Assembly (NCBI GenBank): GCA_934636435.1
Contig: CAKUAQ010000018.1
Location: 1-40,109 of the forward strand
Direction of reading: 5' to 3'
DNA: 40,109 nt
DNA from: an uncultured Eubacteriales bacterium
GTDB taxonomy: Bacteria; Bacillota; Clostridia; Oscillospirales; Acutalibacteraceae
Part shown: positions 7,816 to 15,834 of the stretch, in pieces
Layout: the number at the start of each line of letters is the position of its first letter
How positions within the stretch are numbered: the first letter of the stretch is position 1
The notes under the pieces: generated by a model
Seen by the model: only the letters and a program-made list of their open reading frames with translations
What the model was told of the DNA's origin: nothing
Database searches by the model: none
Program-made: the position numbers and the translations under genes

Positions 7816-7871
7816 AACGGGCCGGAGGCGGCCGCCCGCTTTCGGCAATGTTTAATTCTTCCTTCTATGAT

Positions 7872-7915
7872 AAAAAGAGCTGTAACAAAGCAACCGCTTC
7901 GTTACAGCTCTTTTT
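7872..7915. terminator. Bidirectional intrinsic terminator
   Basis: Stem AAAAAGAGCTGTAAC (from 7872) / GTTACAGCTCTTTTT (to 7915) with an inner extension. It closes the dinB operon (+) and the ABC exporter gene (-). Confidence 0.92.
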
Positions 7916-7927
7916 ACTGTCATTGTA

Positions 7928-9751
7928 TTAGGATTGCAGCATTTTGAAGGTATAAAACGCTCCCTGCTTGGCCATCAGTTCATCGTAGGTGCCGTACTCC
8001 ACGCATACGCCCTCCCGGATCACGGCGATTTTGTCTGCATGGCGAATGGTGGACAGGCGATGCGCTACAATGAAAGTGGTGCGATCCTGGGTCAAATTGT
8101 CGATGGCCTGCTGAATCGCCGCCTCCGAAACAGTATCCAGCGCGCTGGTAGCCTCATCGAACAGGATCACCTCCGGCTGGCGAATCAGCGCCCGGGCAAT
8201 GGCGATCCGTTGCCGCTGGCCGCCGGAGAGCTTGTCCCCGTGCTCCCCTACCAGCGTATCCAGCCCCTGAGGCAACGCCGCCACCACGTCTGTCAAACAG
8301 GCTGCGTCCAACACACGGCGCAGCTCCGCCTCCGATACGTCCGGGCAGCCGTATGTAATGTTATCGCGAATCGAGCCGGAAAACAGAATGGTATTCTGCG
8401 GTACAATGGCGATATGCTGACGATAGCTGCGCATATCCAGATCCCGTACATCCTGTCCGTCGATGAGCAGGCGGCCGGTGGTGGGGCGGTAATAACCCAC
8501 CACAAGACTGACAATGGTGCTTTTTCCAGAGCCGGAGTCCCCCACCAGTGCCACCGTTTCCCCCGCCGCTACGTGCAGGTCAAGCCCACGCAATACCGGA
8601 CGGGGATCATCCTTATAGGAGAATTCCACCTGCTCAAATACATATTCCCCCCGGACAGAGGACATTTTCTTCTTTCCGTGATAGTTCTCCACATCGCCGC
8701 AATTCAGAATTTCGCCGATGGAACCCAGTGCCTCGCCGCCCTTGGCGAATGCCGGGATCATGCCGATCACACCGGATACTCGGCTGACCAACGCTGCAAA
8801 ATAGGTCTGATAGAGGGATACATCTCCCAGTGAGATCTTACCCTTCAGCGCCAGTATGCTGGATATGAACAGGCACACCATCTGAAACGACATGAAGATC
8901 ACCCAGTTCACCGAGGAGAAAAAGCCTTGTAGCACATCCAGCTTATAGCCGCGCTCAGCCACCTCTTTGATGCGTCCGGTCATACGATTTATCTCCAGAT
9001 TTTCCAGCGCGTGCGCCCGGGTGACAGCAACCAGCTCTTCCATCTCCATCACGTCCGAAGAGGTGGTCTCGATCTCCTGCCGAAATTCCCGATTACGCTG
9101 GCGCATTTTATCCCGAAAAGGAATCATGGCCAGCACCGCTGCCGGAACGGTCAGCAGAAAAATGAAGAAAACGTACACGTTCTTTGTGAGGATCACCACC
9201 AGCGGAATCGCCGAATTCAGCAGTGTATCCCAGATGGTATCAAATATCTGTGAGGACAGTCCCTCTACCGCCTCCACATCCCGCATCACCTTGGATTGAA
9301 TGCGTCCGGAGCGCATCTCCTTATGAAAGGCCACCGACAGCTGCTGCAGCTTACGCACCATAGCGCCCCGCAGACCGGCCTCCACATGGCGGCGGGCAAT
9401 ACTGAATTCTCGAACATACGCATAGTGCAGCGGTATATTCAGCAACAGCAGCGCAAGAATAAAGACCAGATTCGTGACCAGACCGCTGATGCCGCCCGGC
9501 TTTTGTCCGGCGGCAATGTCAATGGCATTGGCCGTGACCAGCGGCATGATCCATAGAGGCGAGCTTTTTACTGCACAAAATAATGCCGCCTTGATCAGCC
9601 GCCAGTAATGCGCCCGAAATAAAGCAAAAAGCAAGCGGAAAGTATGCCCCTCCCCCACAGCCGCATAGCTGTGGATAAAGGCATCTTCCTCTTGCTTGAT
9701 CGTTTCTTCGTCGAAAGGAGCCGTACGGGGTGAGTCGTTCACGGTTTTCAT
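7928..9751 (-). CDS. ABC exporter, fused permease and ATPase (MsbA/LmrA type)
   Basis: Half-transporter with six expected membrane helices (about 50-345) and a C-terminal ATPase (about 370-600). ATPase motifs: Walker A GDSGSGKS (404-411), Q-loop PQNTILFSG (451-459), signature LSGGQ (508-512), Walker B VILFDE (528-533), D-loop SALD and switch H564 in VAHRLS. It works as a dimer in the cell membrane; the substrate is not predictable. No partner half-transporter is adjacent, so a homodimer is likely. The start is the ATG at 9751 with GGAGG eight bases upstream. The frame stays open to an earlier ATG at 9820, but that lies only about eight bases from the expected transcription start and has no ribosome site. 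Confidence 0.92.
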   Translation of the reverse strand: MKTVNDSPRTAPFDEETIKQEEDAFIHSYAAVGEGHTFRLLFALFRAHYWRLIKAALFCAVKSSPLWIMPLVTANAIDIAAGQKPGGISGLVTNLVFILALLLLNIPLHYAYVREFSIARRHVEAGLRGAMVRKLQQLSVAFHKEMRSGRIQSKVMRDVEAVEGLSSQIFDTIWDTLLNSAIPLVVILTKNVYVFFIFLLTVPAAVLAMIPFRDKMRQRNREFRQEIETTSSDVMEMEELVAVTRAHALENLEINRMTGRIKEVAERGYKLDVLQGFFSSVNWVIFMSFQMVCLFISSILALKGKISLGDVSLYQTYFAALVSRVSGVIGMIPAFAKGGEALGSIGEILNCGDVENYHGKKKMSSVRGEYVFEQVEFSYKDDPRPVLRGLDLHVAAGETVALVGDSGSGKSTIVSLVVGYYRPTTGRLLIDGQDVRDLDMRSYRQHIAIVPQNTILFSGSIRDNITYGCPDVSEAELRRVLDAACLTDVVAALPQGLDTLVGEHGDKLSGGQRQRIAIARALIRQPEVILFDEATSALDTVSEAAIQQAIDNLTQDRTTFIVAHRLSTIRHADKIAVIREGVCVEYGTYDELMAKQGAFYTFKMLQS

Positions 9752-9834
9752 GAGCGTTACCTCCGGGCGTACTGAGCGAGGGAATTTGTTGTACGCACCA
9801 CCGAGACGGGCGCAGCCCATCTCCTGTCTGCAGT

Positions 9835-9862
9835 ACTATAACAGATTTCCGGAAAATGTCAA
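9835..9862 (-). promoter_or_regulatory. Promoter of the ABC exporter gene
   Basis: Minus strand: -35 TTGACA (9862-9857), 16 bases, -10 TATAGT (9840-9835). Confidence 0.7.
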
Positions 9863-9899
9863 CCCCATTTTGAAAAAAACTTCGACAATTTTTCTTCTT

Positions 9900-11651
9900 T
9901 TACAAAAGCGCATATTGCCGGCTGTAATCGTCGTAATACACATTAAATTCGTGATTGCCGAACTTGACGCCGTTAAGATATTTATGGGTATCAAAGCTGT
10001 TCTGCTCCACCTCGATGACCGCTACGGCAATATTGGAACAATGATCCGAAATCCGCTCATAGTTGGTCAATACGTCGGATAAAATGAAACCGGTTTCAAT
10101 ACTGCATTCCCCGCTACGCAGTCGATTGATATGGTTACCGCGGATGCGGGAAATGAGTCCGTCGATCACCTGCTCCAGCGGTTCCACCCTTGCTGCAATG
10201 GCTGTGTCGCTGTTCTTATACGCCTCGCAGGTTAACCGCAGGATCTCCCGGATTGCATCGGTCAACACCCCCAGCTCCTGCTGTGCTGCGGCAGTGAACA
10301 GCACCTCTTTTTCGTGCATCTCCCGCGCGCTGCGGAGCAAATTCAGCGCATGGTCGCCCAAGCGTTCAAAGTCCCCGATGGCATGGAGCATTTTCGATAC
10401 CACCTGCGAATCGTGCTGAGACAGCGACTCGGCGGATAACCGCACCAAATATGTGCCCAGCTTATCCTCGTAGGAATCCAATAATTCCTCTGTGGCGTTG
10501 ATCTGCGTAGCGGTCTTTTCGCTGAAATGCTCAAACAGATCCATCGCCAGCAGGACGTTATCCCGCGCCATGAAGCCCATTTTCTTAGAAATGGAGTTGC
10601 TCTCCACCACCGCCACGGAAGGCGATTTCAGCAAGCGCTCATCCAGGAAAGGCTCGTCCCGCCCGGAAGCGGTTTTAACATCCGGGAGAATGCGGCAGAT
10701 CAGCCGCTCCAGCATTTTGGTGAACGGCATCAGCAGCACCGTAGTAAGAATATTAAACACCGAATGTACCAGCGCTATGGAGAACGGTGAAGCGGCCGCC
10801 TTGGCAAAAGACCAATCCGTCAGGGCGTTTACCAGGCTGAATACACTCAACCATACCACTGTACCGATCACTTTGATCGACAGATGAATGAGCGCCACCT
10901 GCTTTGCTTTGCGATTGGTGCCGATGCAGGAGATCATGGAGGTAGCACAGGTGCCGATATTGGCACCCATGACGATAGGAATAATCATCCCGTTGGATAG
11001 ACTGCCGGTCATGGACAACGCCTGTAAAATACCGATGGTCGCGGCGGAGGATTGGATCACACCGGTAAACAGCGTGCCGATGAGCATGCCCAGCAACGGG
11101 TTATTGAACTGTACCAACAGCTTGGAAAAAGCCGGAGAATCCGCCAGCGGTGCCACAGCGCCCGACATCATGGTCATGCCGTATATCAGCACGGCAAATC
11201 CAACAAACACCGTGCCAATGCTCTTTTTGCGGTCATTTTTGGAGACCATCAGCAAGATAATGCCAACCAGCGCGATCAGCGGCGAAAAATGCTCCGGTTT
11301 CAACATTTGTAGCAGAATGCTGTCGCTCTGGATACCGGACAGACTGAGAATCCAAGAGGTGATGGTGGTGCCGATATTGGCTCCGTATATGACAAACAGC
11401 GTCTGAGACAGCTTCATCAATCCGGAATTTACCAGACCTACCAGCATCACCGTGGTCGCCGACGAGGATTGCACCGCCACAGTGATGACAGCCCCCAGCG
11501 CGATGCTGATAAACGGATTGGCGGTCATCTTGCGCAGCAGATGTTCCAGCTTGCCGCCGGCCATTTTTTCCAGGCTGCCGGACATGACGTTCATACCGAA
11601 CAGAAAAAACACCAGTCCGCCAATCAGATTCAATACAGAAAACAGATTCAT
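9900..11651 (-). CDS. Na/Pi cotransporter family protein with PhoU-like tail
   Basis: Membrane protein of the NptA family. The 583 residues contain two related Na/Pi-cotransport repeats, marked by VQSSSATTVMLVGLVNSGL (about 60-78) and VIQSSAATIGILQALSM (about 195-212), each followed by an IxGANIGTT/C motif. The C-terminal 200 residues (after about 345) are a helical PhoU-like domain. Such proteins import phosphate with sodium or regulate phosphate flux; in several Firmicutes the real substrate is untested. Start ATG at 11651 follows GGAGGAAATCCG. It is monocistronic with an unusually long leader. Confidence 0.9.
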   Translation of the reverse strand: MNLFSVLNLIGGLVFFLFGMNVMSGSLEKMAGGKLEHLLRKMTANPFISIALGAVITVAVQSSSATTVMLVGLVNSGLMKLSQTLFVIYGANIGTTITSWILSLSGIQSDSILLQMLKPEHFSPLIALVGIILLMVSKNDRKKSIGTVFVGFAVLIYGMTMMSGAVAPLADSPAFSKLLVQFNNPLLGMLIGTLFTGVIQSSAATIGILQALSMTGSLSNGMIIPIVMGANIGTCATSMISCIGTNRKAKQVALIHLSIKVIGTVVWLSVFSLVNALTDWSFAKAAASPFSIALVHSVFNILTTVLLMPFTKMLERLICRILPDVKTASGRDEPFLDERLLKSPSVAVVESNSISKKMGFMARDNVLLAMDLFEHFSEKTATQINATEELLDSYEDKLGTYLVRLSAESLSQHDSQVVSKMLHAIGDFERLGDHALNLLRSAREMHEKEVLFTAAAQQELGVLTDAIREILRLTCEAYKNSDTAIAARVEPLEQVIDGLISRIRGNHINRLRSGECSIETGFILSDVLTNYERISDHCSNIAVAVIEVEQNSFDTHKYLNGVKFGNHEFNVYYDDYSRQYALL

Positions 11652-11912
11652 CGGATTTCCTCCAGTTTATACGTTGTTACGGATGACGGTGTATTTGCCT
11701 CATTGACGGCTTATCCACGCATATCGGATGCTCGGCTTTCCTCCAACGGTATCGTATCCGGAAAGACGTGAAAGCAGAAAAAACCATATTCATAGTATTC
11801 TGCGCCGCTTTCTCATGCATATCCGTCAAGCAAGGACAGAACCGACCTTTTCCTGACCATATGAAATGTCATCTCTAAACAAGCCCACATTGCAAAAAGC
11901 CCATAATAAAAC
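11652..11912 (-). other. Long 5' leader of the Na/Pi cotransporter gene
   Basis: About 260 transcribed bases between the predicted start site and the ATG. It contains possible stems, for example GAAAGC (from 11812) with GCTTTC (to 11770). I recognise no known riboswitch in it and see no clear terminator. The rest of the gap up to 12102 holds the promoter and the terminator of the glycyl radical operon. Short open frames here have no support. Confidence 0.4.
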
Positions 11913-11918
11913 AGTATA

Positions 11919-11948
11919 ATCATAGCACATGAAACATCGTGAAGTCAA
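11919..11948 (-). promoter_or_regulatory. Promoter of the Na/Pi cotransporter gene
   Basis: Minus strand: -35 TTGACT (11948-11943), 18 bases, -10 TATGAT (11924-11919). A second -10-like TATACT follows immediately. Confidence 0.65.
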
Positions 11949-12028
11949 TGCGAAAATTGCAATTTCCCCTTTTTGGGCAGAATGACCGGATAGTGTTCAC
12001 AACACTACTCATAATTTCCACATCAAAC

Positions 12029-12071
12029 AAAAGCCAAGTTTTTCAAATGTTTATTGAAAAACTTGGCTTTT
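12029..12071. terminator. Terminator of the glycyl radical enzyme operon
   Basis: Perfect 18-base stem (12029-12046 / 12054-12071) with seven loop bases and U-runs in both directions. It follows the activase stop on the minus strand. Confidence 0.9.
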
Positions 12072-12102
12072 TCGCTTTCTGGGGACATCTCAGGGGGACA
12101 AA

Positions 12103-12870
12103 TCATATTCTGTTTTTTAGCCTATACTGCATTCCCAGCATAGGGTATTTCGCCCCCGCCAGCGTGTTATAGGGCAGCTGCTCCCAGGGACTGTCGCCCA
12201 CCAGCCGGCGGACAGCGCTCAAATTTTCCGGCGTGTCCGTGATGTCCGGGATCAGCGGTGTGCGGATGCAATGGGACTTGCCGCTCGCCTGCAGGCGGCG
12301 GAGGTTCTCCAGAATCGGAGCGTTGTCCACCCCGGTATACCGCCTATGCGCCGCACCGTCCGCCAATTTGACATCCATCAGGATATAGTCCACTCGCTCC
12401 AGCATCGCCCCAAATACCTCCGGCGGCGCATAGCCGCTGGTCTCGATGCACCGGTGCAGGTCGGACAGCCGGTCGGCGGTCTCCAGCAAAAACGCCGGCT
12501 GCGCCAGCGGCTCCCCGCCGGAAAAGGTCACCCCGCCGAAAGCAGCGCCCAGCGGCTCCCCGGAACGGCGCAGCTCCTGCGCCAGCGCCTCGGCGGTCAC
12601 CGTCCGCCCCGCCACCGACAGCAGCCCCAGCGGACAGACCCGCAGGCACCGCCCAAAGGGCTGGCACTCCGGATGGGTACAGGGAACCCGGCAGCGCCCG
12701 CAATGGGTGCAGCGGCTCTCCCGCACCATCAGCTGAGGGGTAGCGGTCAGCCCCTCCGGGTTATGGCACCAGCGGCAGCGCAGCGGGCAGCCCTTGAAAA
12801 ACACCGTGGTGCGAACGCCCGGACCGTCGTGTACCGCCATCTCTTTGATGTCGAATATGGTTCCGGTCAT
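12103..12870 (-). CDS. Glycyl radical enzyme activase (radical SAM, PflA-like)
   Basis: Radical SAM enzyme expected to make the glycyl radical on the enzyme encoded just upstream. The 255 residues carry the AdoMet cluster motif CPLRCRWC (C28, C32, C35) and the GGEP motif in FSGGEPLAQP. Between them, at about 50-82, is one cysteine-rich ferredoxin-like insert (CTHCGRCRVPC onward to CLRVCP) that probably binds one or two extra Fe-S clusters, as in activases of dehydratase-type glycyl radical enzymes. ATG at 12870 overlaps the end of the upstream gene by four bases, so the two are coupled. The gene is unusually GC-rich: 77% in 12601-12660 and 70% in 12661-12720 by direct count. The partner is inferred from position. 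Confidence 0.92.
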   Translation of the reverse strand: MTGTIFDIKEMAVHDGPGVRTTVFFKGCPLRCRWCHNPEGLTATPQLMVRESRCTHCGRCRVPCTHPECQPFGRCLRVCPLGLLSVAGRTVTAEALAQELRRSGEPLGAAFGGVTFSGGEPLAQPAFLLETADRLSDLHRCIETSGYAPPEVFGAMLERVDYILMDVKLADGAAHRRYTGVDNAPILENLRRLQASGKSHCIRTPLIPDITDTPENLSAVRRLVGDSPWEQLPYNTLAGAKYPMLGMQYRLKNRI

Positions 12871-14855
12871 ACGGAATACACCTGCCGTGCGATCACCTGA
12901 TCCTGATATTCCTTATCCAGCTCCACAAAGTAGGCGCTCCAGCCCCAGATCCGCACCACCAGCTGGGGATACTTCTCCGGATGGAGCTGAGCGTCCTTCA
13001 GCCGCTCCACATTCACGGCATTCAGCTGCAGCTGGTGTCCGCCCCGGTCGATGAACGCCTTAACGATCTGCCCCACCTTGCGGATGCTCTCCTCGTCGGT
13101 GAACAGGGACTGGTGGAACTCCAGCGTCAGCGGTCCGCCGTTGATGGCACGCTCGAAATGGGGCTTGGTCATCGACCCGATGACCGACACCGGGCCTTTC
13201 ACCCGGGCGACCAGCGACACGGAGAAATTCGTCCCCAGCGGCTCCCCCTTACGGCGACCGTCCGGGGAGGCGCCGATCTCGTTGGCGTGCCACAGGTAAT
13301 ACATGGCGCTGCCCGTGCCGGCCCGGTAGCAGCCGCCCCGATCATTTTTGCGCCCCGCCAGCGCATCCGCCAGCGTATCCAGCAGCGCCACGGCGATGGC
13401 GTCCACGGAATCGTCGTTGTTCCCCAGCTTGGGGCTGTCATAGCGCAGGGTGTGCAGCAGCTCCGGGTCGTGTGCGAAATCCTCATCCACCGCCTTGATG
13501 TACGCCGCTTTCGTCAGGCTCTTATCCTCATATATATATTTCCGGATTGCCGCCAGCGAATCGGCAGCGGTGGCGATGCCTGTGCCGTGGATGCCGTAGT
13601 TATTGTATTTGCCGCCGGTGTAAATGTCGCAATCCATCAGCACGTTCATAAAGGGCGACGGCACGAACCACAAATCTTTCAGTCCGGCGCAGATGCCGTC
13701 GCACTGCTCCCAGATACGGCGCTGCACGGCGGCGAAAAAGTCCGCATAGGTGGCGCAATCCGGCAGATCGTGGTGGAACGCCACGTCGATCGCCTTGGCG
13801 TAGGACACCGCGCCGATATTCGCCACGTCCGCCCCCACAAAGGGGATGATGAACTCCCAGCACGCCGCCACGGTGTAGTTGGCGGCGTCCTCGTGGGCAT
13901 AGCCCAGCTGCTCCAGCGCCGGGATCACCACATCGTCGTTGGAATACTGGGGGAAGCCCAGCCCCGCCTTGGTGAGATGGGACGCCTTAGTATAGACCTC
14001 CTCCGGGGTATCCTTGCCCACCCGCAGGTTGATCTTCGGGTCGATGAGCTTATTGTTGTAGCTCGCCTCCAGACACAGCTCCGACAGGGTGCAGAACACG
14101 CTGCTTCCGTTCTCGTCCACGCCGCCCAGCATCATACTCTGCCCGTTATCCCCCTGTTGCACACCGGGATAGAGGTCGCTGTCCTTATTGAAGGACAGAA
14201 AAAAGTCCTCCAGCAACGCCAGCGCTGTGTCCCGGGTCTGCGCTCCGCTCGCCAGATCCCGCTCCAGATAGGGCCCGATGTAGCGGTCAAACCGTCCGAT
14301 GGTGTTGTGGTAGTTGCCCTCCAGCCACAGGGAAAAATGCAGGATCCGGAAGAATTGCAGCGCCTCCCGGAAATTCCGTGCCGGATAGCGGGGCACCTGA
14401 GTCAGCACCTCCACCAAGTCGGTGCGCCCCTGCCGCTGCGCCTCCTCCCGGTAGCGGTCTGCCAGCGCCAGAATGGCGTCGATCGCCCGCCGTCCGTAGA
14501 CATCGGCGGTCTTGCGCTTTTCCAGCAGTCCCACGGCGATGGCACCGTAATAGTTGGGGGAGAGATTGGACATAAAGCCCAATTCGTGAATATAGTGGGT
14601 CTTGCGGATGTCCGCCCACTCGTCCTCGGTGAAGATGGGCGGCAGGTTCGCCACCGTCCGCAGGTAGCAGATCTGCTCCCCCGGCAGAAGGACCGGGCGC
14701 TCCTCCCGGCACAGCCGCTCAAACCGGTCGATCATCCGCTCGATGGGCGGCAGCTTGGCGGCAGCGTATTCCCCCGCCAGATCCCAGTCCACCCTATGCC
14801 GGTATTGTCGGTTTACTTTAACGTTAATGATCGAAGCGTATAGTTCCCCGTTCAT
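12867..14855 (-). CDS. Atypical glycyl radical enzyme (PFL-like family), substrate unknown
   Basis: The 662-residue product is clearly a glycyl radical enzyme. FPQYSNDDVVIPAL (301-314) leads to the active-site loop AACWEF with the thiyl cysteine C332 and E334. Later come GGPLTLEFHQSLF and GGHQLQLNAVNVERLKDAQ, then the radical loop VVRIWGWSAYF with candidate radical Gly638. Oddities: the loop reads R-I-W-G-W where the family signature is R-V-x-G-Y; the Cys motif is CWEFI where dehydratases usually read CVEP; and the length is well below the usual 760-860. The start ATG at 14855 has AAGGGATG upstream. Only the activase accompanies it: there is no microcompartment, transporter or dehydrogenase. 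A Cys-x-Glu pair hints at a dehydratase or lyase, but I assign no substrate. Confidence 0.9.
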   Translation of the reverse strand: MNGELYASIINVKVNRQYRHRVDWDLAGEYAAAKLPPIERMIDRFERLCREERPVLLPGEQICYLRTVANLPPIFTEDEWADIRKTHYIHELGFMSNLSPNYYGAIAVGLLEKRKTADVYGRRAIDAILALADRYREEAQRQGRTDLVEVLTQVPRYPARNFREALQFFRILHFSLWLEGNYHNTIGRFDRYIGPYLERDLASGAQTRDTALALLEDFFLSFNKDSDLYPGVQQGDNGQSMMLGGVDENGSSVFCTLSELCLEASYNNKLIDPKINLRVGKDTPEEVYTKASHLTKAGLGFPQYSNDDVVIPALEQLGYAHEDAANYTVAACWEFIIPFVGADVANIGAVSYAKAIDVAFHHDLPDCATYADFFAAVQRRIWEQCDGICAGLKDLWFVPSPFMNVLMDCDIYTGGKYNNYGIHGTGIATAADSLAAIRKYIYEDKSLTKAAYIKAVDEDFAHDPELLHTLRYDSPKLGNNDDSVDAIAVALLDTLADALAGRKNDRGGCYRAGTGSAMYYLWHANEIGASPDGRRKGEPLGTNFSVSLVARVKGPVSVIGSMTKPHFERAINGGPLTLEFHQSLFTDEESIRKVGQIVKAFIDRGGHQLQLNAVNVERLKDAQLHPEKYPQLVVRIWGWSAYFVELDKEYQDQVIARQVYSV

Positions 14856-14945
14856 AGACTTTCATCCCTTCCGATGTTTGAGGTCGTGCAAAATCTGCAT
14901 TCCATTGCCGAATGCGCTTTGCGTATTCACTTGGTACACAACTTA

Positions 14946-14974
14946 ATTATACAAAGCGGTACCATTCTTGTCAA
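14946..14974 (-). promoter_or_regulatory. Consensus promoter of the glycyl radical operon
   Basis: Minus strand: perfect TTGACA (14974-14969), 17 bases, perfect TATAAT (14951-14946). Imperfect inverted GGTAC/GTACC arms (14933-14963) flank the -10. Downstream in the leader is a hairpin GAATACGC-AAA-GCGCATTC (14928-14910, one mismatch). A full-consensus promoter usually needs a repressor, and these repeats are candidates for its site. Confidence 0.85.
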
Positions 14975-15076
14975 TTGTTTCAATTCGGTTTTTGACCCCC
15001 AAACAGAATCAAGTTAAGCCGCAGCAATCGACCCCCTGTACTCCAATCCGAATGTGTCAAATTTCAAAAGAAAGGA

Positions 15077-15105
15077 TTGCAATTTTATTTGGTTTGTGAT
15101 AGTAT
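15077..15105 (+). promoter_or_regulatory. Promoter of tRNA-Leu
   Basis: -35 TTGCAA (15077-15082), 17 bases, -10 TAGTAT (15100-15105), about 16 bases before the tRNA 5' end. Confidence 0.6.
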
Positions 15106-15120
15106 GAATTCGTTACGTAT

Positions 15121-15202
15121 GCGGGCGTGGTGGAATGGCAGACACGTTGGTCTTAGGAGCCAATGCTTCGGCGTGCGAGTTCGACCCTCGCCGCCCGCAC
15201 CA
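15121..15202 (+). tRNA. tRNA-Leu (anticodon TAG), CCA encoded
   Basis: Acceptor stem GCGGGCG (15121-15127) pairs with CGCCCGC (15192-15198), followed by A and an encoded CCA. The anticodon arm TTGGT-CTTAGGA-GCCAA gives anticodon TAG, reading CUA. A short variable arm TGCTTCGGCGT marks a class II tRNA. The T arm is GCGAG-TTCGACC-CTCGC. A terminator follows directly. Confidence 0.97.
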
Positions 15203-15204
15203 GT

Positions 15205-15237
15205 AAAAAAGCACTTGCTTTCAGCAAGTGCTTTTTT
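15205..15237. terminator. Terminator of tRNA-Leu
   Basis: Perfect 15-base stem AAAAAAGCACTTGCT / AGCAAGTGCTTTTTT with a TTC loop and a T-run on the + strand; the A-run on the other side could also serve the minus strand. Confidence 0.92.
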
Positions 15238-15258
15238 AGACAACAGCAAAGGACAATG

Positions 15259-15748
15259 TTACGTCGTCGGCGGCTGACGGGTCACATCATACTCAACCCA
15301 CTGAACCCGCACAGAGAAACGGGCACCGCCGGCTGAAAGAAACGAGTGAATCTCACACAAGGGTGCGAGCAGGTTGGGGTGGTCAAATCCTCCTCAGAGG
15401 TTTTGAAATTCACCTCATAGCTGAGAGGTGTATCCTCCACCACTGTGATCACCGGTGTTTCTCCGTTTTCTCCCTTAGACCCTTGGACACCCTGTTGCCT
15501 TGGGAACCTTGGACACTTTGCTCGCCTTGATGGCCCGGGCAACCACGGTCGCCCTGCACGCCCTGCGGACCGATCTCTCTCTGTGGCTCCTGCTCTCCGA
15601 TGGGTCCCTGCTCACCGCGAACACCCAGCTCGCCGCGCGGGCCCTCCGGGCCCATAGGGCCGACCGGTCCCTGCACAGTTACATACGTTCCGCAGGCTTC
15701 AGACGGACAGTTGTTGCCACGGCAATTTCCTCCGTGATAATTATTCAC
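15259..15748 (-). pseudogene. Collagen-like Gly-X-Y repeat protein, broken by two frameshifts
   Basis: Frame one starts at a GTG (15748, eight bases after AAGGAG) and reads a short Cys/Asn-rich head. Gly-X-Y triplets follow (GPVGPMGPEGPRGELGVRGE and onward) until a stop near 15449. The triplets continue in another frame as QGVQGSKGENGETPVI, which leads to a non-collagen tail (TVVEDTPLSYEVNFKTSEED). A second shift, near 15360-15400, restores a plausible C-terminus (SAGGARFSVRVQWVEYDV) ending at TAA 15259-15261. Several Gly positions are already lost (GEQEPQREI, GEQSVQ). Collagen-like proteins of this type often coat spores or cells in Clostridia and Bacilli; that role is only an inference. Decay is likelier than sequencing error, given the lost glycines. 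Confidence 0.75.
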
Positions 15749-15834
15749 ACACACCACTCCTTGTAAAAATTGTACATGCCGTTTCAGCGTGTGTGATATG
15801 GCAAAAACTGTGAACCGGAAAGGAGATACACCCC

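Noticed and set aside
9752..9820. Longer N-terminus for the ABC exporter starting at 9820
   Set aside because: The ATG at 9820 is about eight bases from the predicted transcription start and lacks a ribosome site; the ATG at 9751 has GGAGG at ideal spacing.
11939..12172. A 77-codon + strand frame across the operon terminator
   Set aside because: It reads through an 18-base perfect terminator hairpin and antisense into the activase gene; no ribosome site or family match.
15121..15240. tRNA-Leu as an active integration site
   Set aside because: No integrase and no second copy of the tRNA 3' end were seen within the window.
15077..15277. A 66-codon + strand frame
   Set aside because: It covers the tRNA-Leu gene and its terminator, so it is not coding.
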